Positions 32,413 through 41,675 of a stretch of DNA of 64,000 bases are shown here, piece after piece. The stretch covers positions 2,542,001 through 2,606,000 of the forward strand of contig NZ_CP126256.1 of assembly GCF_003234265.2 (NCBI RefSeq), given 5' to 3'. The notes below the pieces were generated by a model. The model was given only the letters and a program-made list of their open reading frames with translations, was not told the origin of the DNA and did no database searches. Position numbers and translations under genes: made by a program. The DNA is from Curtobacterium sp. MCSS17_015. GTDB taxonomy: Bacteria > Actinomycetota > Actinomycetes > Actinomycetales > Microbacteriaceae. Numbering within the stretch: position 1 is the stretch's first letter; each line of letters begins with the position of its first letter.

Positions 32413-33230
32413 CACTTGCCGCCCTTCCGGATGAACGCGCGGAGTTCCTGCACGGCGAGTGCCTGCAGCGACCAGCGGCCGTTCGGCTGCGCGGCGAGGA
32501 GCGCCTTCGCGTCCGTGTACGCGGCGGGGATGTCGCACTTCTCGAACAGCTTCTTCGCCTGCGCGAGAGACAGTTCGTGGAGCTCGTCGGATGCGGAGAA
32601 CACGTTGCGGACCAGGTCCGCGTCCTTCGCGTTGTCGAAGTACGTGAGGGTGCCGTAGCCCACTTGGAAGCGGGCTCCGGTCTCCTTGATCTTGACTGCC
32701 GCAGTCATGTCGTCGTCCTCTCGAGGGATGGTGATGGCCGCCGGTTTCGGGGCGGGGCGTACCGGGCTGAGCACGTTGTCGACGGTGATGCCCGGGTACG
32801 GGGGAAAGTGCTCAGGACGGGTTGCGCCTTCGATGTGCCACGGCTCACCGAAGTTGCGGCCCGTCCACGTGAAGCCGCGGAGTTCGCACTGTTCGTGCAG
32901 CCACGCGAACTCCTCCGACGTGAGCGCCCGGTTCGACCCGTCAGCGCGGGTAACACCGGCGTCGATCGCGTTGCCGTGCAGCACTTCGTCGTGGCGTGAC
33001 GTGTACGGGTACGCCGCAACCGGGTAGCCGTTCCGGAGGTACGCCGCGTACAGCTGCGCCTGCCGGGGACGGGGACGCCGGCCCTCGTTGGGGCTGAGCA
33101 TCGCTCCGAAGCGGGCCCAGAAGTCACGGACGAGGGACAGCCACTGCTGGGCGATCCGTTCCGAGTTGACGTGCTGCATCTGGCCGAGGAGGTCCGGATA
33201 GGACGACCGGCCGATCGGGTACCACGGCAT
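32412..33230 (-). CDS. Endolysin, M15-type D,D-/L,D-peptidase
   Basis: 272 residues. The zinc-peptidase core has SRHDEVLHGNAIDAG (variant of the SxHxxGxAxD ligand motif; the residue three before the Gly is not His) and FGEPWHIEG (WHxE, catalytic Glu and third ligand), as in VanY-like M15 peptidases. A Pro/Ala linker near residue 165 leads to a C-terminal ~100-residue domain, probably wall-binding. AGGAGG lies five bases before ATG 33230. Cleaves peptidoglycan cross-links or stems at lysis with the holins next to it. Confidence 0.8.
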   Translation of the reverse strand: MPWYPIGRSSYPDLLGQMQHVNSERIAQQWLSLVRDFWARFGAMLSPNEGRRPRPRQAQLYAAYLRNGYPVAAYPYTSRHDEVLHGNAIDAGVTRADGSNRALTSEEFAWLHEQCELRGFTWTGRNFGEPWHIEGATRPEHFPPYPGITVDNVLSPVRPAPKPAAITIPREDDDMTAAVKIKETGARFQVGYGTLTYFDNAKDADLVRNVFSASDELHELSLAQAKKLFEKCDIPAAYTDAKALLAAQPNGRWSLQALAVQELRAFIRKGGK

Positions 33231-33294
33231 GGATGCCTCCTGAAACGACGAAAGCCGCCCCGGTCAGGACGGCAATGAAAGGATGCGAGCGGCG

Positions 33295-33867
33295 TTACTG
33301 GTCGGCGGGGAACCGGACCTGGCAGTAGTCGACAGGGCCCGTACCGAACGCGGGCGACGGGCGGAAGATGACCGACCCGGTGCCGGACTGGATCTCGATC
33401 TTCGCGCCCGGCCCGTTCGACGCACCCCGGTCGCACCAGAAACGTGTCGTGTTCTTCGGACGGAACCCCGACGGCAGCCGGAACTGGATCTCGGTGTCAG
33501 CAGTCGGCACCCAGAACCCCGTCATCACCGTCTCACCGTTCAGCCGGCGGTACTGCGTCGGCTGGTTGCCCGACCCCGCCATGCTGTCGTTGAGGAACGT
33601 CGGCGTGATCCACCCCGTGTCCCCGATCGTCGACACCCACCCGTTGCTGTTGGTGAGCACGTACGTCTGCTTGTCGGTGGTGTCGAACCATTCGAGACCT
33701 TCGAACTTCCACACAGCCTCGAGCGCGTTGCGTTGGTCACGTGTTCCGACACGGCGGGTGCCGACTGCGACGATCTGCTCTCCCAAAAGGGTGAGGTCTT
33801 CCGCGTCGGCGGATGCGCCGGACCCGGCGAAGATGTACCTGCCTCGGTCGCCTCGGTCGTCGTACAT
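33295..33867 (-). CDS. Minor tail/structural protein
   Basis: 190 residues, beta-rich with repeated Trp/Gly motifs (EAVWKFEGLEWFDTTDKQTYVL, GDTGWITPTF). Lies between the baseplate genes and the endolysin in the late operon, where minor tail proteins are common. No family recognised. Confidence 0.6.
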   Translation of the reverse strand: MYDDRGDRGRYIFAGSGASADAEDLTLLGEQIVAVGTRRVGTRDQRNALEAVWKFEGLEWFDTTDKQTYVLTNSNGWVSTIGDTGWITPTFLNDSMAGSGNQPTQYRRLNGETVMTGFWVPTADTEIQFRLPSGFRPKNTTRFWCDRGASNGPGAKIEIQSGTGSVIFRPSPAFGTGPVDYCQVRFPADQ

Positions 33868-33882
33868 GGTGTGCTCCCGTCG

Positions 33883-34764
33883 TCAGTAGGTAGAGGAAAT
33901 CCGCAGCGCCCCCGATTGGGCGTCTGCGGCAAGCGAGTTGAAGCGGTTGTAGCCGCCGTGCGCGAGGCCGATGCCTGCTGCGGTGCCGTCGGACAGCGCC
34001 TGCCCGAACGATGTCGGCAGGGTGATCCACCGGCCCGGGCCGACCGCGATCGGCGTCGCGTTGGAGATCGTCGGACCGCCGCCAGGTTTCGACAGGTGCG
34101 GGTGGGTGCCAATGTTCGGGTTGGACCCGAACTGCGACGCCAACGACGACCACAGTTCGATCTTCGACACCGGCGCACCACGCAACGTGTCCCGGATCTT
34201 CGACCCCATGAACCAGGCACCGAGCGTCGTATCAGATGCCCACGGTTGCGCCTGCCACCACCTGCCGCCAGAGAACGAACCAGCATCAACAGCGGTGAAC
34301 ACGTCCACATGCTGCGATGTCGACGGGCCCGGCGGAGGCGGCGGCGGAACCGGTGCAGGCGCTGCGGTGAGAGCGCTGATGACATGCGCCCCGTCAGACC
34401 AGAACAGCTTCACCACCTGGCCGGCCGACAACGTCATACCCACCCCGACCGTCGCCGCCACGTCGCCCATGTCCGTCGACACAGTCACCGTGTCCGACCC
34501 GACAGCCGTCACAGTCCCCTGAGCAGGTTTCGGTGTCGAAGGGCCCAGGAGGAAATACTTCCCATCGACCGCGACAACGAACACCTGCTCGTTGACTTCC
34601 GGACGGTACGACGTCGTCACCCTCGCAGGCACCCGCCCCGACTCGTCACCGTTGGAGATGTCACACAACGCGTACACACCATCGAGACCGACGAACGATC
34701 CCAGCCACATCGTGACCTTCGCCTTGCCGTCGAGCAGTCCGCTGATGACCGACACGTCGTCCAC
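33883..34764 (-). CDS. Tail-tip/baseplate protein with Pro-rich hinge
   Basis: 293 residues. The first ~130 residues look like an OB-fold tail-hub extension (VPARVTTSYRPEVNEQVFVV, GTVTAVGSDTVTV). A Pro hinge (APVPPPPPPGPST) leads to a C-terminal domain with many Trp and Gly. GTG 34764 shares one base with the previous stop. Position fits a central tail-tip protein. Confidence 0.6.
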   Translation of the reverse strand: MDDVSVISGLLDGKAKVTMWLGSFVGLDGVYALCDISNGDESGRVPARVTTSYRPEVNEQVFVVAVDGKYFLLGPSTPKPAQGTVTAVGSDTVTVSTDMGDVAATVGVGMTLSAGQVVKLFWSDGAHVISALTAAPAPVPPPPPPGPSTSQHVDVFTAVDAGSFSGGRWWQAQPWASDTTLGAWFMGSKIRDTLRGAPVSKIELWSSLASQFGSNPNIGTHPHLSKPGGGPTISNATPIAVGPGRWITLPTSFGQALSDGTAAGIGLAHGGYNRFNSLAADAQSGALRISSTY

Positions 34765-35882
34765 TACGACACCTCCAAGGTCACGTCTTGTGTGGCACCG
34801 TCATTGCGGTTGATCGTCTTCACCCGGCCCTGGAACTCCGGCTCAAGCGATGAACGGATGGTGAGGACGTCGCCGACCTGACGGAGCGGGTTGAACAGTT
34901 CCGTCATCGGCCGTTCCGTGACCCGCAACGACGACACCCGCGGCAAGTTCTGCGTCGCGTACTGCTTCGCCTGCGCACGATTCGTGATGAGGTCCGACGA
35001 GTAGTAGTAAGTGACGCGGCCATACGGTGAAGGGGACCCGTCCGAGTTCCGCGCCCGCAACGGCCCCGACGTGATCTCCGCCGACGCGAGAATCTGCGCA
35101 CCGCCGTCCGTCGCTGAAGACCGCACCGCGATCCGGTTGTAAACCGTGCTCGACGACATCGCCCGCTTCAAAGAGACAAGCGAACCGTCGTTGCCGTCCG
35201 TGACCACATCGACGGGTGCGCCCCAATCGATTGGACGCTGCCCCATCGACCCGTCAGGGCGCATGTACGGGACCGCGTCCGCGAACTCGAGCAGGTCGTA
35301 GAGCGGGTCCAACCGCTCCTCCTCATACGCGAACCCTCTCGGGATCGTCGCATCCGGGACCTCCCGGACGATCTGCAGCCCGCTGATCCGCTGCGCCTCA
35401 TTCAGAACCGACGTCCTCGACGGCGGCGAACCGGGCACATCGAACCGGTCCTTCTGCACCCGACGGAACCTGTCCTGCAAGGTCAGCTCAACACGCGACC
35501 CAACAACGATGCGATGACCCGCATGCTCAACGAACTGATCGTCCGCATTCGGGACGTCGTCGATGCGGTACCAACCCATCTGGATACGTTCAGTGAACGT
35601 GCCAGCGCTGATGATGACCGCGACGGACAGTTCCGACCCGAACGGGGCGAGTGTGTCGTCGGCGGCCTGCGGGGACAGCGACTCCGCGAAATCCGGAGTC
35701 CACACCACCGTGCATGAACCAGTGCTCTGCACCAACGCGCTGCCGTCGTCCACGAACTTCGGTTCCGTGATCGGCACGTTCGACAGCCGTCGGGTGCCGT
35801 CGTAGTACACGTCAGCAACCCACTGCATGTCGAACGAACCCGACCGGAGAACATCAGCGACCTGCGACCCGGAGTCACGCAT
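34764..35882 (-). CDS. Baseplate/tail-hub protein (DUF5047-like)
   Basis: 372 residues. Conserved-looking segments FDMQWVADVYYDGTRRLSNVPI, RIQMGWYRIDDVP and VELTLQDRFRRVQKDRF are typical of actinophage minor tail proteins in this slot. Start taken at ATG 35882, overlapping the upstream stop by eight bases; a start at 35900 is possible. Probably part of the tail tip with the adjacent two genes. Confidence 0.7.
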   Translation of the reverse strand: MRDSGSQVADVLRSGSFDMQWVADVYYDGTRRLSNVPITEPKFVDDGSALVQSTGSCTVVWTPDFAESLSPQAADDTLAPFGSELSVAVIISAGTFTERIQMGWYRIDDVPNADDQFVEHAGHRIVVGSRVELTLQDRFRRVQKDRFDVPGSPPSRTSVLNEAQRISGLQIVREVPDATIPRGFAYEEERLDPLYDLLEFADAVPYMRPDGSMGQRPIDWGAPVDVVTDGNDGSLVSLKRAMSSSTVYNRIAVRSSATDGGAQILASAEITSGPLRARNSDGSPSPYGRVTYYYSSDLITNRAQAKQYATQNLPRVSSLRVTERPMTELFNPLRQVGDVLTIRSSLEPEFQGRVKTINRNDGATQDVTLEVS

Positions 35883-36792
35883 CGCCAGCCACCCCTGCAA
35901 GCGTGTAATCGGAGTCCCGATCGTTGCGAGTCAGGTACGCGGACGCACGCGCATCACGAGTCGGGTAGGCGGCGTCGATGTCCATGCGGCGCAACGTCGC
36001 AACGACCAACCCAGGTGCCGGCGGACGCGCTTCCGTGCCGGTGAACGTGTACCGCACAGTCTCGCCACCGAACGCGACATCAACATCCAGCTCGTGGAGT
36101 TCACTGACCGCGAGGTACAGCGTCCGCGGCACCCGCATCGGCGGCGGTGTGCGGATGCACAACACTGCCGACTGCGACGTCCCATACGCGCCGAACACGG
36201 CCTGCATGCGGTCCGCGTCCACCGTCGAATCGACCAGCAGATCCCACGCAACAGCAGACAAGCCGCGCCGCTGCCCACCAACCCACGTCGCCAGCTCCGC
36301 GCCCTGCACGTACACCAGATCACCCGGCGTCACACGCACCAGATCAGCAGCAGTGCCCTGCAACCGCAACGCCCGAACCGACAAGCCCGGGTTCAACGGC
36401 TGCTGCACCCACGTGTCAGTCACCTCGAGGAACGTCTCCGACGCCGACGTGAACCCCAACGACTGCGTGCCCGCCGCGTCGGAGAACATCTCCGCCCGGT
36501 ACGTTATCGGCACACCAAACGGGGCTTCCCAGTCGATGACCGTGGTGCCGCCAACCGCGTACTTCCGGATCCCGCCACGAACCAGCGCTGTACGCCCATC
36601 CGCGATGCGGTACAGGTCCACCGCTACCGTCTCCGGCAACACGTCAGCAACAGACACCTGCACCGACGGCACCGGAGTCGCATCCGGCACCGGTGTGAGC
36701 TCCGGCCCGAACAGGGTGAACGCGTCGCCGCCATCGAGCGTGCCCGTGTAGGTCGACGACGCGTTCCCGCCATCAACGATCGCGACAGCCAT
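35875..36792 (-). CDS. Distal-tail-type minor tail protein
   Basis: 305 residues, beta-rich, with MAVAIVDGGNASSTYTGTLD at the start and VRYTFTGTEARPPAPGLVV near the end. It follows the tape measure directly, the usual place of the distal tail protein. No sequence family recognised by eye. Confidence 0.65.
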   Translation of the reverse strand: MAVAIVDGGNASSTYTGTLDGGDAFTLFGPELTPVPDATPVPSVQVSVADVLPETVAVDLYRIADGRTALVRGGIRKYAVGGTTVIDWEAPFGVPITYRAEMFSDAAGTQSLGFTSASETFLEVTDTWVQQPLNPGLSVRALRLQGTAADLVRVTPGDLVYVQGAELATWVGGQRRGLSAVAWDLLVDSTVDADRMQAVFGAYGTSQSAVLCIRTPPPMRVPRTLYLAVSELHELDVDVAFGGETVRYTFTGTEARPPAPGLVVATLRRMDIDAAYPTRDARASAYLTRNDRDSDYTLAGVAGDA

Positions 36793-36807
36793 GCAGCTTT
36801 CCCTTCG

Positions 36808-39800
36808 TCAACGGCGAGTGCCGGTCTGCAGCCGTGTGGCCCGTTCGCGGCCCGCCACCTGAACGCGTTCGTCAGCGACGTCCGCGACCTTCGCGAGCAG
36901 GTACTCCCCGGTGAAGGGGTTCTGCACGTACACCGGAGGCGTGTCTCGAGGACCACCCGTCAGGTTCTCCGTGATGCGCGGTGTGAGCGGCACCACGGCC
37001 TCGTCGTACCGGCCTTCACCGACGTTGACGAGCGTGCCGCCAGCACGACGCCCAACAACCGCGCCGGCAGCGAGCTGCGGAACACGGCCGTTGAACTCGA
37101 AGTGCCACGGTTCCCGCTGCGAGAACCCCAGCCCCGTGTTCGCCCAGCCGTACTTCGCACCATTCGCACGAAGCCACGCCTGCCCGCCAGCAACGTCAGC
37201 AGCGAGACCGAGACCATGCTTCGACGTACCCGGGGCTGCAGCGAGGTTGCCGCCGTTCTTGAACAGCGACCACCGGTACTGCTGCGCCTTCAGGTCGCGG
37301 TAACCCTCAGTGAGAGACAGCGCCCCGCCTGACGCGCGGTACGCCGCGTTCCACGCGTTCGCAGCCGCCTTGACAAGCAGACCACCCGTCGCGCCAACAC
37401 CGGAACCAGGCGCGAACCCGAGAGCCTTCCCCAGCGCACTCGAGGGAATGTTGCCGTTCGCCCCGTTACCGCCGAACGGGCTCAACCCGCCAAGGTCACC
37501 GATGCCCTGCAGCTTCTCGATCGCCCCATCGAGGATCTTCTTACCGATCCCCTTCGCGACGTCGAGCATGCCGCCAGCACCCGGGATGCTCCCGATCAAC
37601 CCGTTCGCGAGCTTGCCGAGAGTGCCCATCGGGTCGGACACCACAGACGCCGCCGTGCTGGCAGCATCCTTCGTCCAATCCCACGCCTTCCCAGCCTTGC
37701 CCGCCAACCAGTCCCACGCACCCGACGCCCCGGTGACGAGCCCGCCCTTCGCGTACCCGTTGCGGGCAATCGCCTCAAGACGCCCCACACCGAGCCGCGC
37801 CGTCTGCTCCTTCGTGAACACGTACTCGCCAGCGTGGACAATGCCAGCCGGTTCGTACTTGCCACCATCGCCCGTATAACCGCCGGACGCGAATCCCTTC
37901 GGGAGCGCAACGCGCGGCATCTTCTTCGTGCCGAAGAACCCGGCGACCTTGTTGAAGTTCTCGATGATCCCGTCGTTAATGACGGTTTCGACGACGAAAC
38001 GGATCGGGGCCTTGACGACCGACTTGACGAGATCCCACGCCTTACCGATGCCGTCCTTCATCTGGTTGAACGCCTTCGGGATGGTGTTCCGTGCGATGTC
38101 AACGATCTTGTCGAACACCGGCTTGAGCCAGTCGTTCCAGACCGTGCGAACCGCAGTCCCAATGCCGTCGAACACCGGCTTGATGATCGAGTCACGCAAC
38201 CAGGTGAAGATCGGCCCCAGAGTGTCACGCACGAAACCAACAACAGCGCCGAAAAGCGGGCGAACAATAGTGTTCCACCACACGTCGAACACGAGTCCGA
38301 TGTAGGTGAACACGGGGTCGATGACAGAGTCTCGCAGCCACGTGAACACCCCGCCGAGCGTGTCCCGAACGAATCCGACAACAGCGCCGAACACGACCTG
38401 CACGCCAGCCCACCAGGTGGAGAACAGAGTGCCGATCCATCCGAAAACAGGTGAAATGACCGACTCCCACAACCAAGTGAAAGCCGGACCCACAACCTGC
38501 GTGATGATCGCGCCAATGAGCTGGAAGATCGGCTCGATGTAGCTCGAGTAGAGATACGATACGGCGTTGCCGACAGCGGTGAAGACGCCGACCCACACGT
38601 TGACGTAGCTCACAAAGATGCCAACGACTACACCGATTGCCGCGGAGATAGCGTCGAACACGGGCTTGAGAACGGTTTCCCACAGCCAGGTAGCCCCGGC
38701 CGAGATTCCATCCCATGCGGGCTTGATGGCGTTCTCCCAGAGCCACACGAACGCATCACCAACAGCGGCGACCGCAACCTGGATTGCAGAGAACACCGTT
38801 TGGACAATCGACTGCCCAAGCTCCGTCTGGGTGAAGAACCACACCAGGCCGGCGACAAGCGCACCGATCGCAGTGATGATCAACCCGATCGGGTTCGCGC
38901 GCAGTGCCCCGTTCAACACGCCCTGCGCCACCGACGCTATACGAGCCGACAGGGCATAAGCCTTGTTCACACCAGTCGCTACGCGCCCCGCAGTCGCCTG
39001 CGCATACGTTGCACCCTGAACCCCGTAAGTGCGGGCGATCAGGATCTGCTGCACTGCGCTGACGGCGCTTGTGGCAGCCTTCCACGCCTTGAACGCCACA
39101 ACCCCGCCAACAACAGCAAGACCAAGCGCGATCACCAAATCGGTGTTCTTACTCATCCACGTTGCGAGTGGGATCAGCTTCGTCGACAGGTCAGCGATCA
39201 GCGGCAGCACAGCATTGAACGCAGCGGCGAGACCCGCTCCCACAGCAACCAGCAGCGGCGCGATTGCGGTAACAAGCTCGCCGGCCACCTGCGCGGCAAC
39301 CACAATGAGCGGGGCAATGCTCGCAATCACAACAGACAGAGTCGTGAACAGTTGAGCAATGACCGGCAGCAGAGGAGCAACCGACGCGCCCAACACGCCC
39401 ACCAACTGCAGCAGCACCGGGACAACGAACTGGATCGCCGCCGCAAGAGCACTACCGACAGCCCCGATCAGACCGCCGAAAGCGGGAATGATGCCCGCCA
39501 GCAGCGGCTTGAACGCCGGACCCACGACTGACCCGAAGTCCTTCACCGACTTCGCGGCACCCGACAGTGCCGCCTGCAACTCAGGGGACGTCGCGACCAG
39601 GCCAAGGAACGCCGCTACCACGGCAGCGAAAGGCCCGGAGAGCGCAGCCAGTGGCCCCGCAAACCCGCCGACCACCGGGATCATCCCGATGAGTGGAGCC
39701 AAGCCGCCGACCCCAAGGGCCGCGAACGCCGCCCCGAGGGGAGCAATGATGGGCAGCATGTCCTTAAGGCCAGCGGTGAACTTCGAAATGTCCGTCTTGC

Positions 39801-40704
39801 CAGACAGCAGTGCCGTCAGCTTGTCAATCTCCGGGGAGAGGACTTCGCCAACAGTCTCCCCGACTTTGGAAGCCATATCTTCGACTTTGCCCAGCGACGC
39901 AGTAATCGCGCCGAACAGTGGTGCCAGCTTGGGGAACACGCCCTTCTCGACGTTCGCCCCAATGCGGCCAAACGCGGCTGAGACGTTAGCCGCTGCCCCA
40001 CTGAAGCTGTTACCCATGTCCAGCGCAGCGCCGCCGATATTGTCCTGGATTGCCTTCTGGAACTCCTCCGACGAAATCTTGCCCTCAGAGGCGAGCTCCT
40101 TGACTTCGTTCGTCGTCACGCCAAGCTGGTCAGCCAGGTACGAGTAGATCGGGATGCCCTTTTGGGCCAGGATCTGCAACGAGTCGTTGTAGGCGTTTCC
40201 GATGGTTGTGACGTTGTTCATCACGTTGCCGATATCAGAGAGAGAAGCGCCCGTGATCGCGGCAGTGTCCGCAGTGAGCTTCAGGTACTTCGTCAGCTCC
40301 ATACCCGGCTTGATCCCAGCGGCTACAGCCGAAGCAGCAATCGTGGCCGCGTCGCCCATCCCGTAAACGGTGCCCTTCACCGCAGCCAGCGCCGAATCCA
40401 TGATGGTCTGCACATCAGAAGCCGAGTTACCGAGCCCACGGAGCTTCGCCGTCGCGTCATCGATCGTCTTCAGGCGGGAAAAGCCCTTGACGAGCGCGGC
40501 CCCGATCGCAGCAGCACCCGCCGCCACAGCCGTCGTCGCACCTGCCTGGAGCGTCTTGCCAATAGCCTGCGTCAGCCCAGCACCGACACGGTTACCAACC
40601 GAGACACCAACCGCGTCCGGGTTGATCTCCTTCTCAATCTGCTTACCAACCCCACGGGCCGAAGCAACAATCGAGACATAAGCAACAGCGGACTCGGTAG
40701 GCAT
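36808..40704 (-). CDS. Tail tape measure protein with embedded M15 peptidase domain
   Basis: 1298 residues. The N-terminal ~250 residues match the TP901-type tape-measure core (ATAKLRGLGNSASDVQTIMD, AITGASLSDIGNVMNNV, ASEGKISSEEFQKAIQ). Long hydrophobic helical stretches follow, then three ~45-residue tandem repeats around WLRDSVIDPVF / FGAVVGFVRDTLG. Residues about 1160-1205 carry a D-Ala-D-Ala-peptidase-like domain: SKHGLGLAADVAG (H1163, D1170) and EPWHFEF (H1201, E1203). It is therefore expected to set tail length and open the wall during DNA entry. Coding capacity predicts a tail near 200 nm by the usual 1.5 Å per residue rule. Confidence 0.92.
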   Translation of the reverse strand: MPTESAVAYVSIVASARGVGKQIEKEINPDAVGVSVGNRVGAGLTQAIGKTLQAGATTAVAAGAAAIGAALVKGFSRLKTIDDATAKLRGLGNSASDVQTIMDSALAAVKGTVYGMGDAATIAASAVAAGIKPGMELTKYLKLTADTAAITGASLSDIGNVMNNVTTIGNAYNDSLQILAQKGIPIYSYLADQLGVTTNEVKELASEGKISSEEFQKAIQDNIGGAALDMGNSFSGAAANVSAAFGRIGANVEKGVFPKLAPLFGAITASLGKVEDMASKVGETVGEVLSPEIDKLTALLSGKTDISKFTAGLKDMLPIIAPLGAAFAALGVGGLAPLIGMIPVVGGFAGPLAALSGPFAAVVAAFLGLVATSPELQAALSGAAKSVKDFGSVVGPAFKPLLAGIIPAFGGLIGAVGSALAAAIQFVVPVLLQLVGVLGASVAPLLPVIAQLFTTLSVVIASIAPLIVVAAQVAGELVTAIAPLLVAVGAGLAAAFNAVLPLIADLSTKLIPLATWMSKNTDLVIALGLAVVGGVVAFKAWKAATSAVSAVQQILIARTYGVQGATYAQATAGRVATGVNKAYALSARIASVAQGVLNGALRANPIGLIITAIGALVAGLVWFFTQTELGQSIVQTVFSAIQVAVAAVGDAFVWLWENAIKPAWDGISAGATWLWETVLKPVFDAISAAIGVVVGIFVSYVNVWVGVFTAVGNAVSYLYSSYIEPIFQLIGAIITQVVGPAFTWLWESVISPVFGWIGTLFSTWWAGVQVVFGAVVGFVRDTLGGVFTWLRDSVIDPVFTYIGLVFDVWWNTIVRPLFGAVVGFVRDTLGPIFTWLRDSIIKPVFDGIGTAVRTVWNDWLKPVFDKIVDIARNTIPKAFNQMKDGIGKAWDLVKSVVKAPIRFVVETVINDGIIENFNKVAGFFGTKKMPRVALPKGFASGGYTGDGGKYEPAGIVHAGEYVFTKEQTARLGVGRLEAIARNGYAKGGLVTGASGAWDWLAGKAGKAWDWTKDAASTAASVVSDPMGTLGKLANGLIGSIPGAGGMLDVAKGIGKKILDGAIEKLQGIGDLGGLSPFGGNGANGNIPSSALGKALGFAPGSGVGATGGLLVKAAANAWNAAYRASGGALSLTEGYRDLKAQQYRWSLFKNGGNLAAAPGTSKHGLGLAADVAGGQAWLRANGAKYGWANTGLGFSQREPWHFEFNGRVPQLAAGAVVGRRAGGTLVNVGEGRYDEAVVPLTPRITENLTGGPRDTPPVYVQNPFTGEYLLAKVADVADERVQVAGRERATRLQTGTRR

Positions 40705-40707
40705 ACG

Positions 40708-41118
40708 CTAACCCCTGTTCTTTTGCAGCACCGCCCTCGCCTGCTCGGGAGAGAGGTTGGTCTTACCGGTACGGTTTGCTTTGTCCCAGGGACGCGGGTA
40801 CGGCTTTGGCTTTCGATTGCCACTATTGGCCTGCAGGAACGCGTCGAGCGCGTCGACCTGCGCGATCCATTCGCGAGTCACCGGGAAGGCCCAGTTGTTC
40901 TGCGCGGCAAAAAGCGGTGACGACGGTTCACGAGTCGCGACACGCAGAAGGCGGTCGACCATCTCGTGATCGACCGCCTTACCGCGCGCGTTACGAATTA
41001 CCCTGTCGTACCCAAACTCGAACCCGAGCTGATGCAGTTCCCACGCGAATTCGTCAGGAAAGGACTCTGCTAGCTCGCAGAGTCCGACTGCCCCCCCAGG
41101 CCAACGTGCTCCGCCCAT
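40708..41118 (-). CDS. Tail assembly chaperone, frameshifted (GT-type) extension
   Basis: Open frame of 136 codons, DUF5361-like in the C-terminal part (WIAQVDALDAFLQ...PRPWDKANR). It has no ribosome-binding site of its own: the ATG at 41118 has none. It overlaps the G-type gene by 49 bases in the -1 frame across a G GGG GGG heptamer followed by a hairpin, so it is made as the fused form of the upstream protein. The fused product starts at 41405 and switches frame at 41091-41097. Confidence 0.85.
   Translation of the reverse strand: MGGARWPGGAVGLCELAESFPDEFAWELHQLGFEFGYDRVIRNARGKAVDHEMVDRLLRVATREPSSPLFAAQNNWAFPVTREWIAQVDALDAFLQANSGNRKPKPYPRPWDKANRTGKTNLSPEQARAVLQKNRG
41062..41097 (-). other. 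Programmed -1 ribosomal frameshift signal
   Basis: Read on the minus strand: seven Gs (41097-41091) as CTG GGG GGG in the G frame and CCT GGG GGG GCA in the next frame; spacer of five bases; then a perfect 9-bp hairpin GGACTCTGC / GCAGAGTCC with loop GAGCTA (41085-41062). Slippery heptamer, spacer and stem match the standard signal of tail assembly chaperone pairs. Confidence 0.9.
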
Positions 41119-41405
41119 GCGGCAAACAGCTCGTTAGCCGCCTCGAGGTCAACGGCAGAAGCAAGCTCGGCAGGAAGCACAAGCTCAATGAACTTGTTCA
41201 GCATCGCAACACCGACCTCGCCGTTGTATGCCTCCTGCGCCTCCTTTGACGGATTGCGCGGGGCCTTGTACTCGGCACGAACGGTGATCAACTCGGCCGG
41301 AATCTTCCCCGGCAGCTCGTAAGCAACCTCGTCATACTCAACAGGCAGGGCGGGTCGGTTCTTCGACTTGACGACAACAGCCGTTACGGCGGTCTTCTCA
41401 GGCAT
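41070..41405 (-). CDS. Tail assembly chaperone (G-type)
   Basis: 111 residues from ATG 41405, with AGGAG eight bases upstream. VEYDEVAYELPGKIPAELIT and MLNKFIELVLPAELAS are typical of actinophage tail assembly chaperones. It lies between the tail-tube gene and the tape measure, the standard slot. The 3' 49 bases overlap the second frame; a -1 slip at the G-heptamer yields the longer fusion used to load the tape measure. Confidence 0.88.
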   Translation of the reverse strand: MPEKTAVTAVVVKSKNRPALPVEYDEVAYELPGKIPAELITVRAEYKAPRNPSKEAQEAYNGEVGVAMLNKFIELVLPAELASAVDLEAANELFAAWAEHVGLGGQSDSAS

Positions 41406-41443
41406 AGTTTCTCCTAGCTCGGTGGAGTGCTCGGGTAGATGAA

Positions 41444-41475
41444 GGTGCGCCGGAGCCCGAGCGCTCCGGCGCACC
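41444..41475 (-). terminator. Hairpin within the late operon (attenuator-like)
   Basis: 13-bp stem GGTGCGCCGGAGC with its complement, 6-nt loop, between the 41482 gene and the chaperone gene. No T-tract. Likely lowers expression of genes beyond the tail tube. Confidence 0.65.
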
Positions 41476-41481
41476 AGTCAG

Positions 41482-41673
41482 TTACTTCTTTGCAGAAGTG
41501 GTCTGCACGGCCGGCTCAACCACCGACTCGTCAACCTCAGGGGCAGTGACCTTCACATCACCAGTCACGCGAACCCAGTAGTTCGGGTCCTGCTTCTCGC
41601 GCTGCTCGGCAGTGACCTTCTTGATCTCACCCGTGTGCAGGTGCTTGACAAAAATGTCCTTCGAGTTAGCCAT
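41482..41673 (-). CDS. Small structural-region protein
   Basis: 63 residues: MANSKDIFVKHLHTGEIKKV, NYWVRVTGDVKVTAPEVDES. Similar short proteins follow the tail-tube gene in many siphophages. Function unknown. Ends just before a hairpin. Confidence 0.6.
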   Translation of the reverse strand: MANSKDIFVKHLHTGEIKKVTAEQREKQDPNYWVRVTGDVKVTAPEVDESVVEPAVQTTSAKK

Positions 41674-41675
41674 GC

